NCBI RefSeq assembly: GCF_020179425.1
Contig: NZ_JAILYM010000006.1
Coordinates: forward strand, 62,001-126,000
From: Novosphingobium percolationis
Lineage (GTDB): Bacteria > Pseudomonadota > Alphaproteobacteria > Sphingomonadales > Sphingomonadaceae
Reading direction: 5' to 3'
Length of the DNA stretch: 64,000 nt
A program made the position numbers and the translations under genes. The notes beneath the pieces were generated by a model. That model was not told the origin of the DNA, searched no databases, and saw nothing but the letters and a program-made list of their open reading frames with translations. Positions 62,154 to 64,000 of this stretch are shown here, piece after piece. Each line of letters begins with the position of its first letter. The first letter of the stretch is position 1.

Positions 62154-63125
62154 ATGCGTCTTGCCACCCGTGCCGATGGCTCGCCCGATGGCGAATTGAT
62201 GGTCGTTTCCGCCGATGGCGCTCGCTGGCGCGCCGCCGGGGCGGAATGGCCGAACCTGCTGGCCGCCATGGAGCATTGGGATGTGGCAGAGCCCGCCTTG
62301 CGCGCGCTGGCAGACGCTGAGGGCAGTGGCTGGGAGGCGTTCGAACCCACGCAGGCGCGCGCGCCGCTGCCGCGTTCGTGGCAATGGCTCGATGGCTCGG
62401 CCTTTTCCACTCACGGTGATCTGATGCAGGTGGCGTTCGGGCTCGATCCGATCTCTTCGGACCGTCCCTTGATGTATCAGGGGATGTCCGATCGCTTCCT
62501 CGGGCCATGCGAGGAAGCCCGCTTCCCCAGCGAGGCGGATGGCATCGACTTCGAGGGCGAATTCGGCGTGATCGTCGATGCCGTGCCGATGGGTGTCAGC
62601 GTCGAGCAGGCCGCGCGGCACATCCGCCTGCTGGTGCAGATCAACGACTGGTCGCTGCGCGCGATCGCCCCGATCGAGATGAAGACCGGCTTCGGCTGGG
62701 TGCAGGCCAAGCCCGCGTGCAGCATGGCGCCGTTCGCGGTGACGCCCGATGCGCTGGGGGCGGACTGGCGCGAGGGGCGCGTGTGCCTCGACCTCTGCGT
62801 TGATTGGAATGGCGAGCGGTTCGGGCGCGTGGCGGGCGAGGAGATGGCCTTTTCGTTCCCCGAACTCGTCGCCCATGCCGCGCGTACGCGCGATCTGGTG
62901 GCGGGCACGGTGATCGGGTCGGGCACCGTGTCCAACGCCGCCTATGCGGAGCGGGGTTCCGCCTGCATTTCCGAGCGTCGTGCGATCGAGATGATCGCGC
63001 ACGGCGCGCCGCGCACGCCCTTCATGACCGATGGCGATGGCGTTCGCATGGTTGCGGAGACGGCGCAGGGCGGGCAACCGTTCGGCGGGATCGACCAGCG
63101 TGTTAAGGTGATTGGCATGGCTTGA
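62154..63125 (+). CDS. Fumarylacetoacetate hydrolase family protein
   Basis: 323 residues. FAH C-terminal domain: FEGEFGVIVDAVPMGV (metal Glu pair), LLVQINDWSLRAIAP, GWVQAKPACSMAPFAVTPD and GTVIGSGTVSNAAYAERGSA. Hydrolyses a beta-diketo or acylpyruvate intermediate, the usual last step of such operons. End of the operon. Confidence 0.87.
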   Translation: MRLATRADGSPDGELMVVSADGARWRAAGAEWPNLLAAMEHWDVAEPALRALADAEGSGWEAFEPTQARAPLPRSWQWLDGSAFSTHGDLMQVAFGLDPISSDRPLMYQGMSDRFLGPCEEARFPSEADGIDFEGEFGVIVDAVPMGVSVEQAARHIRLLVQINDWSLRAIAPIEMKTGFGWVQAKPACSMAPFAVTPDALGADWREGRVCLDLCVDWNGERFGRVAGEEMAFSFPELVAHAARTRDLVAGTVIGSGTVSNAAYAERGSACISERRAIEMIAHGAPRTPFMTDGDGVRMVAETAQGGQPFGGIDQRVKVIGMA

Positions 63126-63212
63126 AATATTCGCTCTGGTGCAGGCATCGTCGTGACCTGACGCTGGCGCTGAATATCCTGTAAATCGTTAGAAAATCCC
63201 GATTTGGTTCGA

Positions 63213-63237
63213 TGCCGCGAATATTACAGTCGCGGCA
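63213..63237. repeat. Inverted repeat before the PhoB-like gene
   Basis: TGCCGCGA (63213-63220) and TCGCGGCA (63230-63237) with a 9-nt AT-rich spacer. Could be an operator for the gene at 63341 or a remnant terminator of the FAH operon; no T-run. Confidence 0.4.
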
Positions 63238-63340
63238 CATACGTCATTATCTCGCAACAGGTTCGACTTACCGCGAATCCCATCGGCGCTCGTTCTTCCG
63301 GGCGCCGCGCTTTTGGGGCGTGGGGGCGCGTCGTTTTCAG

Positions 63341-64000
63341 ATGGCTAGAAAGCCGGTTGTCCTGTTGCAGGAGCCCGATGTCACGCGACGTCGGATGATG
63401 GAATTCAACCTCGAGATGGAGGGCTTCGCGGTGCTTGCGCCGGAGTCGCTGGCGGAGCTTGAGCGCTCGCTGCGCGACGCCGACTTCGATCTTGCGATCC
63501 TCAACTGGGAGGGGGCGGATCGCCAGGTGCTGTCCGCGCTTCAGGCCCTCAAGTCCGGCACCGACGGGCGCTATGTGCCGCTGCTGGTGATCGGCGGGCC
63601 GGTGAGCGAGGATGACCGCCTTGTCGCCTATCAGGCGGGTGTGGACGACATCATGGTCAATCCGTTTTCGGTGGCCGAACTGCTTGCCCGCATCCGCGCA
63701 ATCCTGCGGCGCACCTCGCCCGAGCTGGGCGGGCGGATCGTGCGTGTTGCCGGGCTGACGCTCGATGTCGACAGCGGCCGCGTCTCGCGTGATGGCAAGG
63801 ACATGCACCTCAGCCAGACCGAGTTCCGCATCCTGCAATACCTGATGGAGCACGCGGGCAAAGTGCGCACGCGCGAACAGATTCGCGCTGCCGTGTGGGA
63901 AAAGGCCGGTCAGGTGGAAATCCGCGCGATCGACGTGCGCATCACCCGGCTGCGGCGTCACCTGCGACTGGCGGGCGGCAACGAGCTGATCCGCACGATC
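63341..64000 (+). CDS. OmpR/PhoB-family regulator with degenerate receiver, 3' end outside window
   Basis: 220 codons visible from ATG 63341. The receiver domain (1-120) resembles PhoB (PDVTRRRMMEFNLEMEGFAV, LLARIRAILRR). The acid pocket reads LLQEPD (one Asp replaced by Gln 10), the phosphoacceptor Asp is Asn 55 (DLAILNWEGAD), and the conserved Lys before Pro is Asn 107 (IMVNPF). The C-terminal winged helix (about 128-220) is intact with LSQTEFRILQYLMEHAGKV and RAIDVRITRLRRHLR. It therefore probably binds DNA without classical phosphorylation. Confidence 0.82.
   Translation, partial: MARKPVVLLQEPDVTRRRMMEFNLEMEGFAVLAPESLAELERSLRDADFDLAILNWEGADRQVLSALQALKSGTDGRYVPLLVIGGPVSEDDRLVAYQAGVDDIMVNPFSVAELLARIRAILRRTSPELGGRIVRVAGLTLDVDSGRVSRDGKDMHLSQTEFRILQYLMEHAGKVRTREQIRAAVWEKAGQVEIRAIDVRITRLRRHLRLAGGNELIRTI

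Overview
The window is about 64 kb of GC-rich (roughly two-thirds G+C by eye), densely coding alphaproteobacterial chromosome. Gene content points to the Sphingomonadales, most likely Novosphingobium or a close relative: a tkt-gap-pgk-fba cluster with a MOSC gene inside it, a PhaR-type PHA regulator, a TonB receptor tied to sugar and aromatic catabolism, an aromatic ring-cleavage operon, and eukaryote/archaea-type ProRS. The genus is inferred from style and not proven.

Layout. 1-5500: central carbon metabolism (3' part of tkt, gap, MOSC protein, pgk, class I fba). 5580-12600: a frameshifted lipoprotein gene, thiE, an L,D-transpeptidase and M23 peptidase pair, an OPT transporter, efp, suhB-like gene and tRNA-Leu(CAA). 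12600-28100: housekeeping genes (radA, cvpA, IscU-like protein, MFS, alr, phaR, proS, M28 peptidase, rnr, universal stress protein, pyruvate dehydrogenase E2, lpd). Two genes here have Shine-Dalgarno sequences locked in strong hairpins (20684 and 27892). 28100-32700: GST, a BaiN-type flavoprotein and two RTX proteins, one of which is a serralysin whose zinc ligands are all lost.

32800-49400 is the most interesting region: a glycoside-catabolic island. It holds a GH3 enzyme with a PA14-like insertion, an FMN reductase, an LLM flavin monooxygenase, a TetR regulator, the two subunits of a C-glycoside deglycosidase-type enzyme with an esterase-like gene between them, an MFS permease, a TonB receptor, a second MFS, a Tat-exported small subunit with its GMC dehydrogenase, and a GH35 enzyme. 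A 23-bp AT-rich operator-like sequence, unlike its GC-rich surroundings, sits in front of four transcription units of this island (36879, 41214, 41356, 49363), one of them next to the TetR gene. I read this as one TetR-controlled regulon. The implied chemistry is import, oxidation of the sugar at C3, then beta-elimination of the aglycone by the alpha/beta deglycosidase.

49600-56600: a patatin-like lipoprotein, an FAD oxidase, YdcH, and OlsA-like and OlsB-like acyltransferases flanking a visibly lower-GC two-gene insert. 56688-63125: a NodD-like LysR regulator divergent from a six-gene ring-cleavage operon (FAD hydroxylase, extradiol dioxygenase, NTF2-like, alpha/beta hydrolase, cyclase, FAH). 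The operon resembles flavonoid (fde-type) catabolism and could degrade the aglycone released by the island. The window ends in a PhoB-like regulator whose receiver domain has lost its phosphorylation residues.
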